A stretch of 64,000 bases of DNA. Origin: Nephrocerus scutellatus (Eukaryota; Arthropoda; Insecta; Diptera; Pipunculidae). The position numbers and the translations under genes were made by a program. The notes beneath the pieces are model-generated. The model made no database searches and was not told the origin of the DNA. It saw only the letters and a list, made by a program, of their open reading frames with translations. The stretch's first letter is position 1; every line of letters starts with the position of its first letter. The stretch spans positions 58,706,832-58,770,831 of the forward strand of contig OX352761.1 of the NCBI GenBank assembly GCA_947095585.1, in the 5' to 3' direction. This document shows positions 36,701 through 48,728 of this stretch, in pieces.

Positions 36701-37488
36701 AGTGGTGTATAGAATGGTACTCGGCGACCATTTAGCGACGAATTTGGGGGTGAGGACATTGTCGCCACTACTTAAAATTGGAAAAGGTAGATTAGTAGCC
36801 GTGTTTTATGGATATGTTAAATTTACATCGATTTTTGATATCTGCCGCAGAACTTATAAATTCTATTTATCCGGCTGTTTCTCAAAACTATTTTGAACCG
36901 GTTGCTTGAAGGGGCCATTCTTGCTACCAAAATGGAGAAAACCACGAAATAAACAATCAAATACTTGCCATCTTAATAGGCGTAGTCACTGAATATAAGT
37001 GTAACGATACCGTTATAGATACTGATGAGGAATAAAATATCTAACTGAGTTCCTTAACTCACTTAATTCGTCTGGACTGCCACCACATCGTCTTACAGTT
37101 TTTATCCCACGGATAGCACTCATTTCGACAGTCGGACAGTTTATTAAGAACTGCGGAGTATAGATTTGAGATTGCCATGCTTTTCCCAAGGACAACTTTA
37201 TTTTGCTTGCTCTGGGTTGGGTTGACCTAAGAATTTATTTATTCCTGCTCTTAAAGGTGAAACTAAAAACATTGTAGGCATACAACCAAGATTTGTTATA
37301 ATTAATTTTATGTATGTTTATTTAATTTTATTTTATAATTTGAATACTATAATACTACTATAATATCAAATATATTTTTGTTAATAAAAACTAAAATTTT
37401 ACCTTATAGATTGATATCATTCTTTTTTCTACCCCTGCCTAATAGAAGATTGGGATGAATAAATACCTGGGCAACGCCGGGTAATCAG
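36701..37488. other. right part of the Helitron, unique sequence
   Basis: Sequence between the minisatellite and the Helitron 3' end. No coding frame of note; a minus-strand 60-codon frame at 37013-37195 is not recognised. It becomes AT-rich towards the terminal hairpin. Confidence 0.5.
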
Positions 37489-37568
37489 CTAGTTTTATCA
37501 TAAAACCAAAAATTGAAAATTTAAAAGTTTTATTCGTGGAAACTATACAGCTAAAGCAAAAAATGTAC

Positions 37569-38165
37569 AGTTTCGTTTCCGACTCGTATTTATTTTAAAA
37601 AAATATATTTTATGTTTTCGAATGAAAACACCACAACTAAATTAAACAAAAGTATTTTAATTTCTAAAACAACTTTTTATTTATTAGCACTTAATTAAAC
37701 TGAGAACTTAGAACTGAATTCTTAAATTGCAAGTTAAACTTAAACTGTATTTCTGGATACAACTGAAGTACTGAACGGTTGAATAGAGCTGAACTGAACT
37801 GAAGCTTTGCATACTGCTTATATACTATTTGTGTGCTGACCAACTTCTTTGTTAGCTTTTGGACTTTGATCTTGTTTTGAATTTACGGAGTTAACATGTT
37901 GATCTCTTAGATCGCAAAATATGATAATTGTAATTCATGTTAGAACATGTCTTTGGATCAGAATGGTAAACAAGATAAGAATGTGTAAACGGTAAACAAG
38001 ATGATTTCATCATATTGTGAAATTGGTAAACAAGATGATTTCGTCATATTGTGAAATTGGTAAAAGGAATGGAATTTTCCATTAGGAATGCGCGTATGAG
38101 TAATATTATGAATGTGTATTATGAATAATATTATAAAGTGATGTGAGAGTGTTCTGGGAATGAAA
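37569..38165 (-). repeat. 3' LTR of the errantivirus-like element
   Basis: It begins (plus strand) 'agtttcgtttccgac' and matches 44313 to about 44800. Directly to its right lies the pyrimidine run 'cccctccctcctt' (38166-38178), which on the element strand is the purine tract that primes plus-strand DNA. Confidence 0.8.
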
Positions 38166-38840
38166 CCCCTCCCTCCTTAAGTTTGATGCTCTCCTGAATA
38201 TAATTCTATTTTCAATTCTAATTTTTTGGGTTTTTCGACATGTATAATATAATAATAGAATTGCATTTATAATAATTACGATTGTGATACTTGTATATGA
38301 TATAACATGTTTTACATTTTTTTGGTATCTTACCGCTTGCAATTCTTTTAAATTTTCAATTTGATTTATATGTATCTCTTCTAATGTTACATTAGTTTTT
38401 GTAAAGCTTAATGTGTTATATAATGGAATTATAATATTTTGTTTAAAGGTTTCTTTTTGATTTATATATAAAGTTGTATTTATTTTAATGTTACAATCTT
38501 TAAAATGCATTAGGTTATTTTTAACAATTTTATAATCAATATTATTACAATATTCTTTTAAGCTTGTTTCTAATAGGTTTTTTGTTAAAATAAGTCCATC
38601 TCCTAATTCTATTAATTCTTGATCTTTATTTGATCTTATTTTACAATTTTCATATTTTGTTTTATAAAGGTTTTGGATACATATTGGACTCTTCTTTAAA
38701 TGTTTTACATATTTTATTTTATTGTTTTCATATAATATTTCATTACAACTGATGTAGTTATATTTTGATATTTCGACTTCAAGTCCTTGATCGTTTGGTA
38801 TAGGTAAAATCATTATGTTTTCACATTCATGTGTAAACAC
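38106..38840 (-). pseudogene. envelope protein remnant (C-terminal part)
   Basis: The 244-codon frame overlaps the 3' LTR slightly, as errantivirus env genes do. Near its C-terminus (about residues 180-203) is a strongly hydrophobic membrane span followed by a basic cytoplasmic tail. Cysteines and possible Asn glycosylation sites occur before it. Full-length errantivirus Env is nearly twice as long; the N-terminal half, including any signal peptide, cleavage site and fusion peptide, is missing or out of frame between 38841 and the insertion at 39003. The identification rests on position, membrane topology and composition. Confidence 0.6.
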
Positions 38841-39002
38841 TGGTATTTTTAAAACAAAAACTAATTGGTTGCTTCTAGTTAATAAGCTGCTCTCAATATA
38901 TTTTAATTTATTAATGGTTATATTAAATCTTTTGTTTTCTTTTTTTGTCGGGATATTTCTCCCTTGAATTCCTAATCTTGAAAAGACTACGTTATCTTGT
39001 AA

Positions 39003-39870
39003 TTTTTAAATTCTCTATATTAACTTCACTTGCCCGTGGGTCGTCGGTCGTCTGTCGTGGATTCTTGCGATCAATTTGTAACCCACTTCCCATGGCCCGA
39101 TTTTATTGAAATTTTGCACACATGTGTAGTTCCGGAGACAACACTTTCTATTAAATTTTGAGGCCCCTCGGGCTGCGGGGTCGGGGGGCTCCCAAACAAA
39201 AAATTTAAAAAATTTACCCGATTTTCTTCAAATTTTACACACATGTGTATACCCAATAAACAATACTTTTTCGAAAATTTGGTAGTGATCCCGGGTTCGG
39301 CCGCAAGGCCCTTATACATTTTTTAAATATCTATACTGGCATCAGATATTCGTCGCCCTTTATGGACTGTGTGCGGTGTGTGCTGCGCAGTCGGCTGCGC
39401 TGCATGGTTTTGGTGGTGGAGAGAGAGAGAGAAATCTTAGCTCACGCACAAATGAACCCAGCAAATGAAACGAGACATACATGTTTTATGCTTACTTCAA
39501 CTTACATTTTTATTTACTGAATTGTATTTTTATTGATGTCGTTTTTTTTGTTGTCGATATCAACTTACAGATAGAACAACAAGTTTTCACAATTTCTGTC
39601 ATTAGGCGTTTTCATAAATTAGTTCAGAGCAGTCAAAGAGTTCTCAAGATAAATGTTCGTGTTTCTTATTTCCTCAGAGTATGAGCGTGCTCTAAGTGCT
39701 CAGAATAAAATGATCTGAGCTTTTTCAATTTTAACATCTGATGTCAAATGTCTGTTTCGATGATTTTCTCCTACAATAAAAAAAAATGGCCCAGGATCGA
39801 GGGGCTTTCATATCAATTTCTGCGATTAGAGAATTTAGATGAAAAATTTTAATTTTTATGGGTTGTTTTT
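39003..39870. mobile_element. nested 0.9-kb non-coding insertion, copy 2
   Basis: Same element as 4694-5593, a few percent different, with a shorter GTCG microsatellite and missing a few bases of the GGT/GAGA runs. It lies between integrase and env of the errantivirus-like element, in a T-run. The inverted repeat TAAATTCTCTA / TAGAGAATTTA is at 39007-39017 and 39827-39837. Confidence 0.75.
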
Positions 39871-40742
39871 TATTATCTGCATAGTATAATTATCAATTTT
39901 TTTTATCTTGGTTTTCTTATATTTTGCATTTATCTTCTTTGCTGTTCTTACTACGTCAGCTTTTACGTAAACGTCTTTATTTAAGTCTGGTTCAATAAAA
40001 TCAGTTTTATTTTGATTTCTTTTATTAATATTGTCTTCTTTAATTTTTTGAATCCTTTTTCCTATCTCTTCTATTTTTTCTACTTTTATTTTGTTTTGAA
40101 TAAAATCTATAGGTTTTCTTAATGTTGTTGATGGTATGGTACAATTGTATATGCTAACTGCTTTTACTATTTTTTCTCTCAAGTTTATTATGTTCTTTTT
40201 CTCTTCTTGTGCTTTATATATTCTTATATGTTCATTTAGTGTACCATGCACTCTTTCTACATCTGAGTTTCCTGTCTTATGATTTGGGGTTATGAGTTTT
40301 ATTTTAATACCTTCTTCATTGCAATATTCTTTAAATGCTAGACTATTAAATTCATTATCGCATACTATTTCTTGTGGTTTGCCTTTTATAGAATTTCTAA
40401 GCTTAAGTTGCTCAATAATTTTATGAGTGTTTCTACTAGCTAGGGGAAAGGCTGTCAAATGTTTAGTGAATTTGTCTATAATTGTTAAAAAGTAAATATC
40501 TTTACTTGGAATATAAATGTCCATGTGTATAAGCTCATTTGCAATGCAGTTTTGCTTATTTCAAATTTTATTTTTTCTGGCCTTTTATCATGTTTTGCTG
40601 TTTGACATACAGTACAATTGTTAATGTATCTTCTAATTAATTCTCTTAATTTTGGAAAATAGTATTCACTTTTAATTTCAAGATATGTTTCTTGTATTCC
40701 TCTGTGATTAAATTGTTCATGAATCCTTTGAATGAGATTCAA
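39871..40742 (-). pseudogene. integrase of the errantivirus-like element
   Basis: The zinc-binding part (HxH.. and CTVCQTAKH) is in the frame 40742-40485. The catalytic core follows in an overlapping frame at 40524-39856, with a CDNEFN Asp motif and an HGTLNEHI Glu motif. The two are in different frames, so one small indel near 40500 separates them. Integrase inserts the DNA copy. The last residues of the core frame run into the 0.9-kb insertion and are not original. Confidence 0.8.
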
Positions 40743-41068
40743 CGCATCATTTGCATTACTTAGATCTTTTAAACGAGTAGTGCATCTTAGTAATATTAGT
40801 TTACTTTGATTGCTATAAAGCGCAACATATTTTTCCTGAATTTTGCAAATAAAGTATCACTTGGACAATATAGTGCCACTTTTCCGTGATCGGGTAAAAA
40901 TTCCGTTAATGCTTCAGTAAAATATTCGCCTACATCTTTTGATTTGATAGTGAGTCTTCTTATACCTGTATATAAATTTTTTATATATTTTTACCTTCAC
41001 CTTCTGACTCTATAACTTCTATTTGATGCTTGAAAATATTTGTAGGTAATTCTGAAATTCCTATGTGA
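40743..41068 (-). pseudogene. diverged linker between RNase H and integrase
   Basis: Expected position of the RNase H/integrase linker. No frame stays open over its whole length; several short frames suggest more than one indel. Nothing else is recognised. Confidence 0.4.
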
Positions 41069-42503
41069 TCATTTCTTTCTTCTATTGATTCTATGATTTG
41101 TGGCTAACGATGAATCTTCGTTTCCATTGACTGCGTTTACTTCGAGTCTACTAAGATACTCTGCTACGCGATTTTCTTTTCCTTTTAAATATTCGATATC
41201 AAAATCATATTTATTTAAACTAATTTTCCATCTTTGGAGTTTTGAATTTGGTTCTTTAAGGTTACTTAACCAAACTAAAGGTCTATGGTTAGTTTGTATT
41301 TTAAATTTGCGACCGTAAAGATATGGTCTGAAATATTTTGTTGACAAAACAATACTTAATAACTCCTTTTCAATAGTGCTATATCTGCGTTCATGTTCAT
41401 TGAGTGTGCGAGATGCATAGCATAATGGGTGATTTGATTGCTTAATTTGATGCATCAGTTGCAACGAATTCCTTTGTATAGTCAGGATATTTAAGAACGG
41501 GGTCATTGGATATGAGTAATTTAAGTTCTTCAAAAGCTGTTATATATTCTGGGTCTTTAATGTTTATCTTTGTTCCTTTCTTAAGATATTTAGTCATAGG
41601 AACTGCTACCTTTGAATAATCTTTAATAAACTTTCTGTAATAACCTGTTAGACCTAGAAAAGATTTTATTTGTTTTGTTGTACAAGGAATAGGTATCTTT
41701 TCGATTGCTGTTATTTTTTCTGGGTTTGGCTTTATTCCGTTTGGAGTAATTACGTGCCCTAAATATTCTGTTTCTTTGCTAAGAAATTTACATTTATCTA
41801 TTTGTATTTTTAAGTTGTGTTGGTTAAGTTTTTTAAATACTTTATTAATTGAGCAAATATGTTCCTCTAATGATGTACTGAATATGAGAATGTCATCTAA
41901 ATAGACAACACATATTTTTCCTACAAGTTCTTCTAAGACGTGATTAATCATTCGCTGAAAAGAAGCGGGGGCATTTTTTAGTCCAAATGGCATCCGATTA
42001 AATTCGTAATGACCGTTTGCTTTTGAGAAAGCAGTTTTGTACTTGTCTTTAGGATTCACCAATATCTGGTGAAAGCCTTTCGCTAAATCAAGAGTGGTAA
42101 AATATTGTGCTCTTCCCAATTTACTAAAAATGTCTTCGATGTTTGGAATAGGAAACTTGTCTTCCACGGTTATCTCGTTAAGTTTTCTATAATCTATAAC
42201 AATTCGCCATTTCTTAAGTCCTGAATTGTCTATCTTTTTGGGAACGACCCAGATAGGAGCATTGTATGGACTGTTGCTTTCTTTTATTATGCCTTGTTCT
42301 AGCATTTCGATTATTTGTTTATCGACTTCTTTTATATGTACTTCTGGATATCTATATAGACTTGAATATATTGGTTTATCACTTTTAGTTTCAATTTTAT
42401 GTGTTACTTTTTTTACGTTAGTTAAAATGTCTCCTTCTCTATAGAATAATTGTTTATTATTTTTTAATATTTGATTTAGAGCTATCTTTTCTTCTCTGTT
42501 CAT
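41069..42503 (-). pseudogene. reverse transcriptase and RNase H of the errantivirus-like element
   Basis: The frame 42503-41442 shows the Ty3/gypsy RT order: [30 protein letters not shown] (first Asp), [24 protein letters not shown] (catalytic pair), YLGH, and [12 protein letters not shown]. It ends as it reaches the RNase H start (ATDAS). RNase H goes on in another frame, 41533-41069, with HPLCYASRTLNEHERRYS, EKELLSIV and a DYLSR-like end. A frameshift near 41445 separates them, so RT is intact as a domain but the fusion is broken. Confidence 0.9.
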
Positions 42504-43000
42504 ATAAGGTTTAGTTAATTTGTCGGTTAAGTCTTGTAAAGCTAAATCAATACCACATAAATTTATTTGTGTATTTGATAATTCTTGAATCTAACTATCT
42601 AAAGGGTATTCCTTGGGTTTTGTGAGCAATGGGATATTAGTATTTTTAATTTTTAATGTATGAGTATAATATGATATTTCGGCTTCTAATGGTATAAGGA
42701 TATTATTTCCTAAAATTCCATCAAGTGAACTGTTGGTAATCGGAGATATTAAAAATTCCATGGTTGATTCTCTTTTATTAAATTCGATTGGTAATGGTAA
42801 AATTATTTTAGTATTTACTTGTTTTTCATTATATATTGCCTTAATAGTAATTGGTTTGTCTAATTTACTTTCAAAATGTCTTGGGAATATATTTTCTTTT
42901 AAAATAGATGTAGCTGCTCCTGTGTCTACTAAAAATCTAAGTTTTTTATTAAGAATATGAACATCTATGCAGGGTAACGGTCTGTTAAGGCAGGTGTTTG
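42504..43000 (-). pseudogene. protease region of the errantivirus-like element
   Basis: The minus strand carries a retropepsin-like active site (LVDTGAA type, at about 42925) and a downstream ILGN-like flap/dimer motif. The segment is in a frame different from gag, as expected for a frameshift-expressed pol. An in-frame stop near 42597 separates it from RT. Confidence 0.65.
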
Positions 43001-44036
43001 AAAATGTTCTGTATTTTGAGTAAGGTGATCTACTTCCATTGGTTCTGGATCATTTCTTTTATTTTGTGTAGCAAATGGGTTACGATTATTATTAGAAAAA
43101 TTTCCACTTCTGTTTGGTTGCCTATAATTTTGTTCATTTTGGTTCCTATAGTTTTGATTATTGTTTCTATAAAAGTTCTGGCCTTTGTTATTGAAATTCC
43201 TATTGTTATTTGAATTTCTTGGTTCGTTTTTATAATCCCTATTATTTCTTTGATTTGTATTATAGTTATTATTTTGTTTATAATTTTTGTCATTAAAATT
43301 ATTATTGTTATTTCTAAAACTTCGAAAATTATTATTATTATTTTCTTCCTTTGTCCAATGACACGCTTCTAATTTATAAAAAGCTTCACTTAAAGTTTTT
43401 ATGTTATGATTAATTATAATTAAACTAGCATTTGGTGGAATTTTTTCGCAGAATTTTGCTAGTAATGATGCTTCATTATTGCTAGAATTATATTCTATTG
43501 GTTTGTCTTCCGATAGATAATATTTATTATTTAATCTACAAAGAATGTCTGAATATGAATTATAAAGCTGAGTTATATTCTTAGTATAAACTCTATCTGC
43601 TTGTTCTTTTAATTTTAAAAAGGATTCTTTTTCTCCGAAATTTCTAACTAAAAACCACCCCGTAATATTACTTCTAATGCATAATCTGTGATTTTAGATT
43701 TTATTTCACTAACTATAAATTCTTTTGCGGGTTCATTGTGTAAAATGACTGTACTCATTATAAAGTCTGACTTTTTTATAAATATAATTAAATTACATGT
43801 TTTACCGTTGAAGTATGGTAAGTTCTTCACTAATTTTAATGGATCAATAGTTATAGTTGCCATTGTTACCTTATTTTTTGAATTTGTTGGTTGCTGGAGA
43901 TTTTCTTCAATTGGTTCTTCTTTTAGTTGCTGGATCACTGCTGGATCTGTTGATTGTGTTGATTCTATAGCTGAGGTATCACTTTCCTTTCTCTCTATGT
44001 GTGGTTCTTCTATTTGTGGTGCGTCTGCTCCCTTTT
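43000..44036 (-). pseudogene. gag of the errantivirus-like element
   Basis: The N-terminal part is in the frame 43938-43648 and further short frames. The C-terminal part is an Asn/Arg-rich tail about 110 residues long between about 43350 and 42970, ending in an acidic stretch, typical of errantivirus Gag which lacks CCHC knuckles. The AAT-rich run (43325-43345) encodes consecutive Asn and is a likely site of slippage. At least one indel breaks the frame near 43655. Confidence 0.7.
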
Positions 44037-44295
44037 AAAGTTTTATTTCTTCTGGTTGCATTAAAATTTTTAATTTAATTGTTTCCAGTCAAACATTCCC
44101 TCTACGAGATTTTGTGAAATTGTCTTTTAAAGATCTGGTTCACTATGTTTTTCACTTTAATGAATGTATATATTTTTTTTTATTGTTGTCCTATTACCGT
44201 TTTGTAATTTCACTTTACCGGCAAACTATTTTAATTAGTTAAAGGACGATCCCGAATTCAACTTTAAATAAAGTAAGATATCTTTATCTTTCAGG

Positions 44296-44313
44296 ATCCT
44301 ACCGACTGCGCCA
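44296..44313 (-). promoter_or_regulatory. primer-binding site, tRNA-Ser type
   Basis: TGGCGCAGTCGGTAGGAT on the minus strand is the tRNA-Ser primer site used by 17.6/297-type elements. It abuts the 5' LTR, sharing the last T. Confidence 0.9.
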
Positions 44314-44815
44314 GTTTCGTTTCCGATTCGTATTTATTTTAAAAAAATATATTTTGTGTTTTCGAATGAAAACACCACAACTAAATTAAACACAAGTATT
44401 TTAATTTCTAAAACAACTTCTTATTTATTAGCACTTAATTAAACTGAGAACTTAGAACTGAATTCTTAAATTGCAACTTAAACTTAAACTGTATTTCTGG
44501 ATACAACTGAAGTACTGAACGGTTGAATAGAACTGAACTGAACTGAAGCTTTGCATACTGCTTATATACTATTTGTGTGCTGTCCAACTTCTTTGTTAGC
44601 TTTTGGACTTTGATCTTGTTTTGAATTTACGGAGTAAACATGTTGATTTCTTAGATCGCAAAATATGATAATTGTAATTCATGTTAGAACATGTCTTTGG
44701 ATCAGAATGGTAAACAAGATAAGAATGTGTAAACGGTAAACAAGATGATTTCATCATATTGTGAAATTGTTAAACAAGATGATTTCGTCATATTGTGAAA
44801 TTTGTGAAAGAACTC
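44313..44815 (-). repeat. 5' LTR of the errantivirus-like element
   Basis: It matches 37569 to about 38066 nearly base for base. After 'tcatattgtgaaatt' the two LTRs part, and the outer 90-100 bp seen in the other LTR are absent or diverged here, so the right limit is uncertain. Confidence 0.75.
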
Positions 44816-46425
44816 TCATATGAGAAATGCCATATAAAGAAAAGTCATTCAAAGCAAATTCAAAGCGGCTGCATCGTAACGCAGCGAAGACGAAACTGAA
44901 GCGGGTTTGTGTTTCAGGCATTAGAGTCGCCACAGTTCATCAAAATAATTCATACTTGATATTGAAACAGTGCGAACGCACTTTACAAGTGTAAAAGCCA
45001 TTTGTGACGAAAGCTCACTAAGCTATTAAAGCTCCAACAACGATCAGCGTGCCAGCGTCGGAGCTTTCTCAACGCATCAGAGACAAAAACCTCCGAATTA
45101 CAAAAGCTTGATAGGTTGAGTTTCGCCAATGTTCAAAAGAAAAAAAGAGGTGGTTCCTAAGCCGTGAATTGAGTTTTTTAAATTGAGATTCATTTGATTT
45201 AAAATTTAATTTTTACTTTTTTGAGTTTTTTTTAATCGAGATTTAACATTTAATTTAAATTTGAGTTTTTATTTTGAGTTCTTTTTTGAATTCTAACTTA
45301 TATTTAAAAAATATTATTTATTGTAAACTGCATTTAGTAGTTTTCAATAAATTGCCAATTAACTTTACAACAGATACTTCAACGACATAATGCCGGCAAG
45401 ATCTCATTGAAAGCGACCAAGTAAGTTTCACTTGCATAATTTTTTTATACCCCTTTTTTTGCTACAAAGAGCAATAATAAATTTTTACTTATTCGTTTTT
45501 TTTAATTTTGATTTTTATTATTAAATTTACTTGTTTAATTTCATCACTTATAATTTATTGCAACATAGTTGCATCATCATTTTTTTATAAATACAAGTGA
45601 ATTATATATTTCTTTTAAATACATATATATATATAACATTTGATTTTAAGAACAGTAAAGTTTTATATAAATTCTTTTGAATTCAAAGGACTATTATTTA
45701 TTATTATTATTTATTTATTTAACCGCAAAATTAATTAATTTATAATAAAAATTTTATAACGTTTAAATTAAGAAACTTTGATTTTTTTCTTTGCTTAACC
45801 TTTAGGTTGGAGGTATTATTTTCCTTTTCTCGTGCCTGTATCAGATGTTGAAAATCATGAGCGAGTAGATCACGTTGGCGTGATCTGTGGTTGGGATCGA
45901 TGATCCCGTAGTGGTTTTCTCCGGCGGTTTTCAGATGATGACCTGAAGAACTGTGGACTGATAGACTGAATAGAGTCGACCACTTCTTTGACAATTTTGC
46001 GATGCCTCGGTGCAGATGCAACCAGGTCATTCCTTCTAGAATAGGTTAGGTAATAGATAAGTAAGATACTTAAAGAAATAAAATGTTTTCTTAAAAGAAA
46101 AAAAGAATAAATTTCTTTCATTTTTAATTTAAATATAGGTTAACATAGATTAGTGTAATTAAAGGTTTAAAGTTAAGAAAGTGAAGGAACGACCTGACTG
46201 CAACTAAGACTGAGAGGATATCCTTCCCCTTTTCTACCTATCTAGTTCTCCCCTTTTTTTACCTTTTTTATAATTGGACACTATGAAATATTTTTTTGTT
46301 CATGAGGAGTTGTCACTGGCAAAAGACAAGAACCGTCCGTCCAACGAGCTAGGCCGAGTAACCGCGAGCGTGTCGTTATGTCCTTGCTAGTGCAGAACCC
46401 TAAGTGGGACCTCTCTCCATAACAA
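44816..46425 (+). repeat. 5' LTR region of Ty3/gypsy element C
   Basis: The right end is fixed by a PBS just after CCATAACA. Homology with the relic at 25900-26826 covers 45600-46424. The left end is uncertain: the inverted motif GTGCGAACGCAC at 44963 resembles 27449-27460, which follows 'aaactatacagctaaag' there; that same block lies at 37537 on the other side of the errantivirus-like element. The LTR may therefore begin near 37535 and be split by that insertion. Simple AT-rich sequence fills much of it, with no coding frame. Confidence 0.55.
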
Positions 46426-46426
46426 A

Positions 46427-46440
46427 TGGCGCCCAACGTT
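46427..46440 (+). promoter_or_regulatory. primer-binding site of element C, tRNA-Lys type
   Basis: TGGCGCCCAACGT matches the tRNA-Lys primer site of Osvaldo/Ulysses and gypsy-type elements over 13 nt, then diverges (TGAGC for GGGGC). Confidence 0.8.
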
Positions 46441-47373
46441 GAGCATTACAAATTGTTTCTTGAAGGGCAGGAATTTCCGTAAAGAAGTTTCTGGCTTTCG
46501 ACAAACAATTGTAATATAGCATTTTCCTTTTTATTATACATTAACGTAGCTTATATCAATTCTTTTATAAATTTCAATAAACTATATAATTTTTTTATTC
46601 CTTTTGTTTTTAATTTTAATTTTTACATTTAGCTTTAAAACTTTAATTTCTTTTCTTTACATTTTAATTTCCAATTAATCCTAATTTCCTGAATCCTATG
46701 TTCCCATCTTATTTTACTGGACAGGACAGGACAGTTAGGGCATCGAGTGCTCTCCAGACGAGTTGGAATTCCAATTCATGAAAATTCATAATTTTGAATT
46801 TAGTGGTGGTAACTCGTTTGGAGGCCAAAGTAGTCGATGTCAATATTTAATTGGTGCAGTGAATTTGGAGCCTGACTCTAATAGTCTTGACCTCCAAGTA
46901 TCTAGATATGGACGAGACACGGGAGCATTAGGCAGCCATTACGTTAAGTACATACAGTACTTTTAATGTGGGTTCAGTGCCCACTTCGTCTTTAAGTGGA
47001 GGTTCCTCTCACTCTTGGCGGGTCGGCCTTAGCATAGAGGCTTCTCGCCAGTGCTTTAAGTTGCGACTCGCCGAGATGAGATAAAGCCCCTATTGACGTT
47101 TGACGACTGTCCGCCAAGGAAACCGACGATGACATGTAATACAAGACTAGGACAGACTACAAAATTCTGAGTGTTGAGAACTATCATGGGAGAACCGACC
47201 AGGCCACACATGAGCCCATTGTTGAAACTACAATTTTAAATAATATAAATTCATTCATTGATTTTTGTTTGTTTTATTAACAGCAAATTTAGATTTTTAA
47301 AATTTTTTTTATACCAGAATTCAGATTTTTTTTTGAAAGAAAGAAAGAAAAGATTCAGGAGGTAGTTTCCGGT
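46441..47373 (+). other. leader of element C
   Basis: Sequence between PBS and gag. A 67-codon frame at 46763-46966 has no recognisable domain. No RING-like cysteine pattern as in element B was found here. Confidence 0.5.
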
Positions 47374-48728
47374 GTGATCCAAAGGGACCAATTGGCACTA
47401 GGATCACTCTTCACGAGAAAACTAGAAATGGTTTCGAACACCCTCATAAGCCAACTAGAAATGCTATCGCTAAAAGTAGAAATGCTGGAAGCACAGCAAG
47501 CTCGAAGCGGGCGCATACCTCAGAGGTCCACGCCGCTTCAGAGGTCTGAAAAGAGGGAACAATACCCATCGGCCGCCGGCAGAATTCTCCACCGGCTTGG
47601 CATAATCTTCCGACACAAACCGAAGACTTCATTAACGCTACTTCACCACATGCCCACCAAAAGTGCGATTTACATCAATGGAACATTAAGTTTGATGGCA
47701 CTGGACGGTGGAAAGCTTCATCTTCTGCATCGAAACGATGCAGCAGAGATTGAACGTCTGCAAGGAACAAGTATTTAACCAATTTCACTACCTTCTTTCC
47801 GGAGTAGCCGAGAGATGGTACTGGCAGTTCCTGAAAGAGCGCACCGACGATATCTTCCTGAATTATCATGACGTAAAGAGGGAACTGTTAGGACAATTCC
47901 GGGCGGCAGACTCTAACCATGAAATCATGAGAGACATCATGTAAAGGAAGCAGATGCCAGGTGAAAGCTGCGATGACTTTTTTTCAAGTGTGAGGTCTCT
48001 GGTCTTTCAGATGAAACAAAAGTTATCTGAAGAAGAGCTCGTCACCATCCTGAAACAGAACCTCCCCGACAAGATAGCTACCTTAATTTTCGGCTGCTCT
48101 ATCTTCTCTCTCTCTCCGATTTACGATCGGCTTGCCGTCGGGCAGAGAAACACCTTAATGCAAGGGAGAACAATTTCAAAAGAAAACATATTAACGAAAT
48201 GTTGACGATGATGGGAGAGGACGCGTATAGTGACGGAAGTAGAAGCATGTTAACTGACAATATAAGTGCTATCAGGAACAATTATCCCAAAGACAAAATA
48301 AGACAAATGATTAAAAATAATAATACTGACGATAGAAAGGTTGTGTGTGGTGATGTTCAAAATCCATGTCCGTCTCATTTCCATTCATTAGTGTGTTTTA
48401 ATTGTGGTAAACCCAACAAGACGGGACGTTGTGTCCGTCTTGCAAAAGTGATCTGAAAAACATCCGGGAGTGTTCGCCCAAAAGACAAGGTCCCGGAGAA
48501 ACAGAAACCAAAAGAGTAAAAATTTTAGAAAGATTAGTCATAAAAAAAGACGATAGCAAAATTATTAAAACGCTACCTGTAAGAAAAAGTCTCCACCAGC
48601 GTATCCTCGAATATAAAGAGGCGCGTAAAAGGATTTTCGCAGAAGATCCTAAAGAAAAAGAAAAAAGGGAGAAGAACTTTATAAAGATAAAAAAATTGCG
48701 GGAAAAATTTACTAGGAAAGACAGAAGA
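47374..48728 (+). pseudogene. gag of element C, broken
   Basis: A frame at 47374-47778 begins with a coiled-coil-like segment (ISQLEMLSLKVEMLEAQ). The capsid-type segment follows in a second frame, 47708-48205, with a LLSGVAERWYWQFL motif and KRELLGQFR, interrupted by TAA at 47942-47944 and resuming with MPGESCDDFF. A partial zinc knuckle (CFNCGKPNKTGRC) is at about 48398, with its second half out of frame. A Lys/Arg-rich linker at 48429-48731 leads to the protease. At least three breaks are present. Confidence 0.8.

Larger units (their letters stand above)
34263..37492 (+). mobile_element. non-autonomous Helitron, 3.2 kb
   Basis: The 5' end is TCTATATATATAAAG after a host A. The 3' end has the hairpin CCTGGGCAACGCCGGG followed by 'taatcag' and CTAG, then a host T. 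Helitrons start with TC, end with a hairpin and CTRR, and insert between A and T without a target duplication. No Rep or helicase frame exists. A 'gaacgccttgaccaatttc' block near the 5' end is like that of other insect Helitron relatives. Most of the inside is a minisatellite. Confidence 0.75.
37569..44815 (-). mobile_element. errantivirus-like Ty3/gypsy element with env remnant, broken
   Basis: On the minus strand the order is LTR, tRNA-Ser primer site, gag, protease, reverse transcriptase, RNase H, integrase, env remnant, purine tract, LTR. This is the layout of insect endogenous retroviruses related to 17.6 and gypsy. The two LTRs differ by only a few percent, so the insertion is fairly young. 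Frame breaks occur in gag/protease, in RNase H and between RNase H and integrase, and a 0.9-kb insertion splits integrase from env. It is not able to make the full set of proteins. Confidence 0.88.

Noticed and set aside
35454..36896. Frames of 60-99 codons in the minisatellite
   Set aside because: They follow the 102-bp unit and break with each G-run length change.
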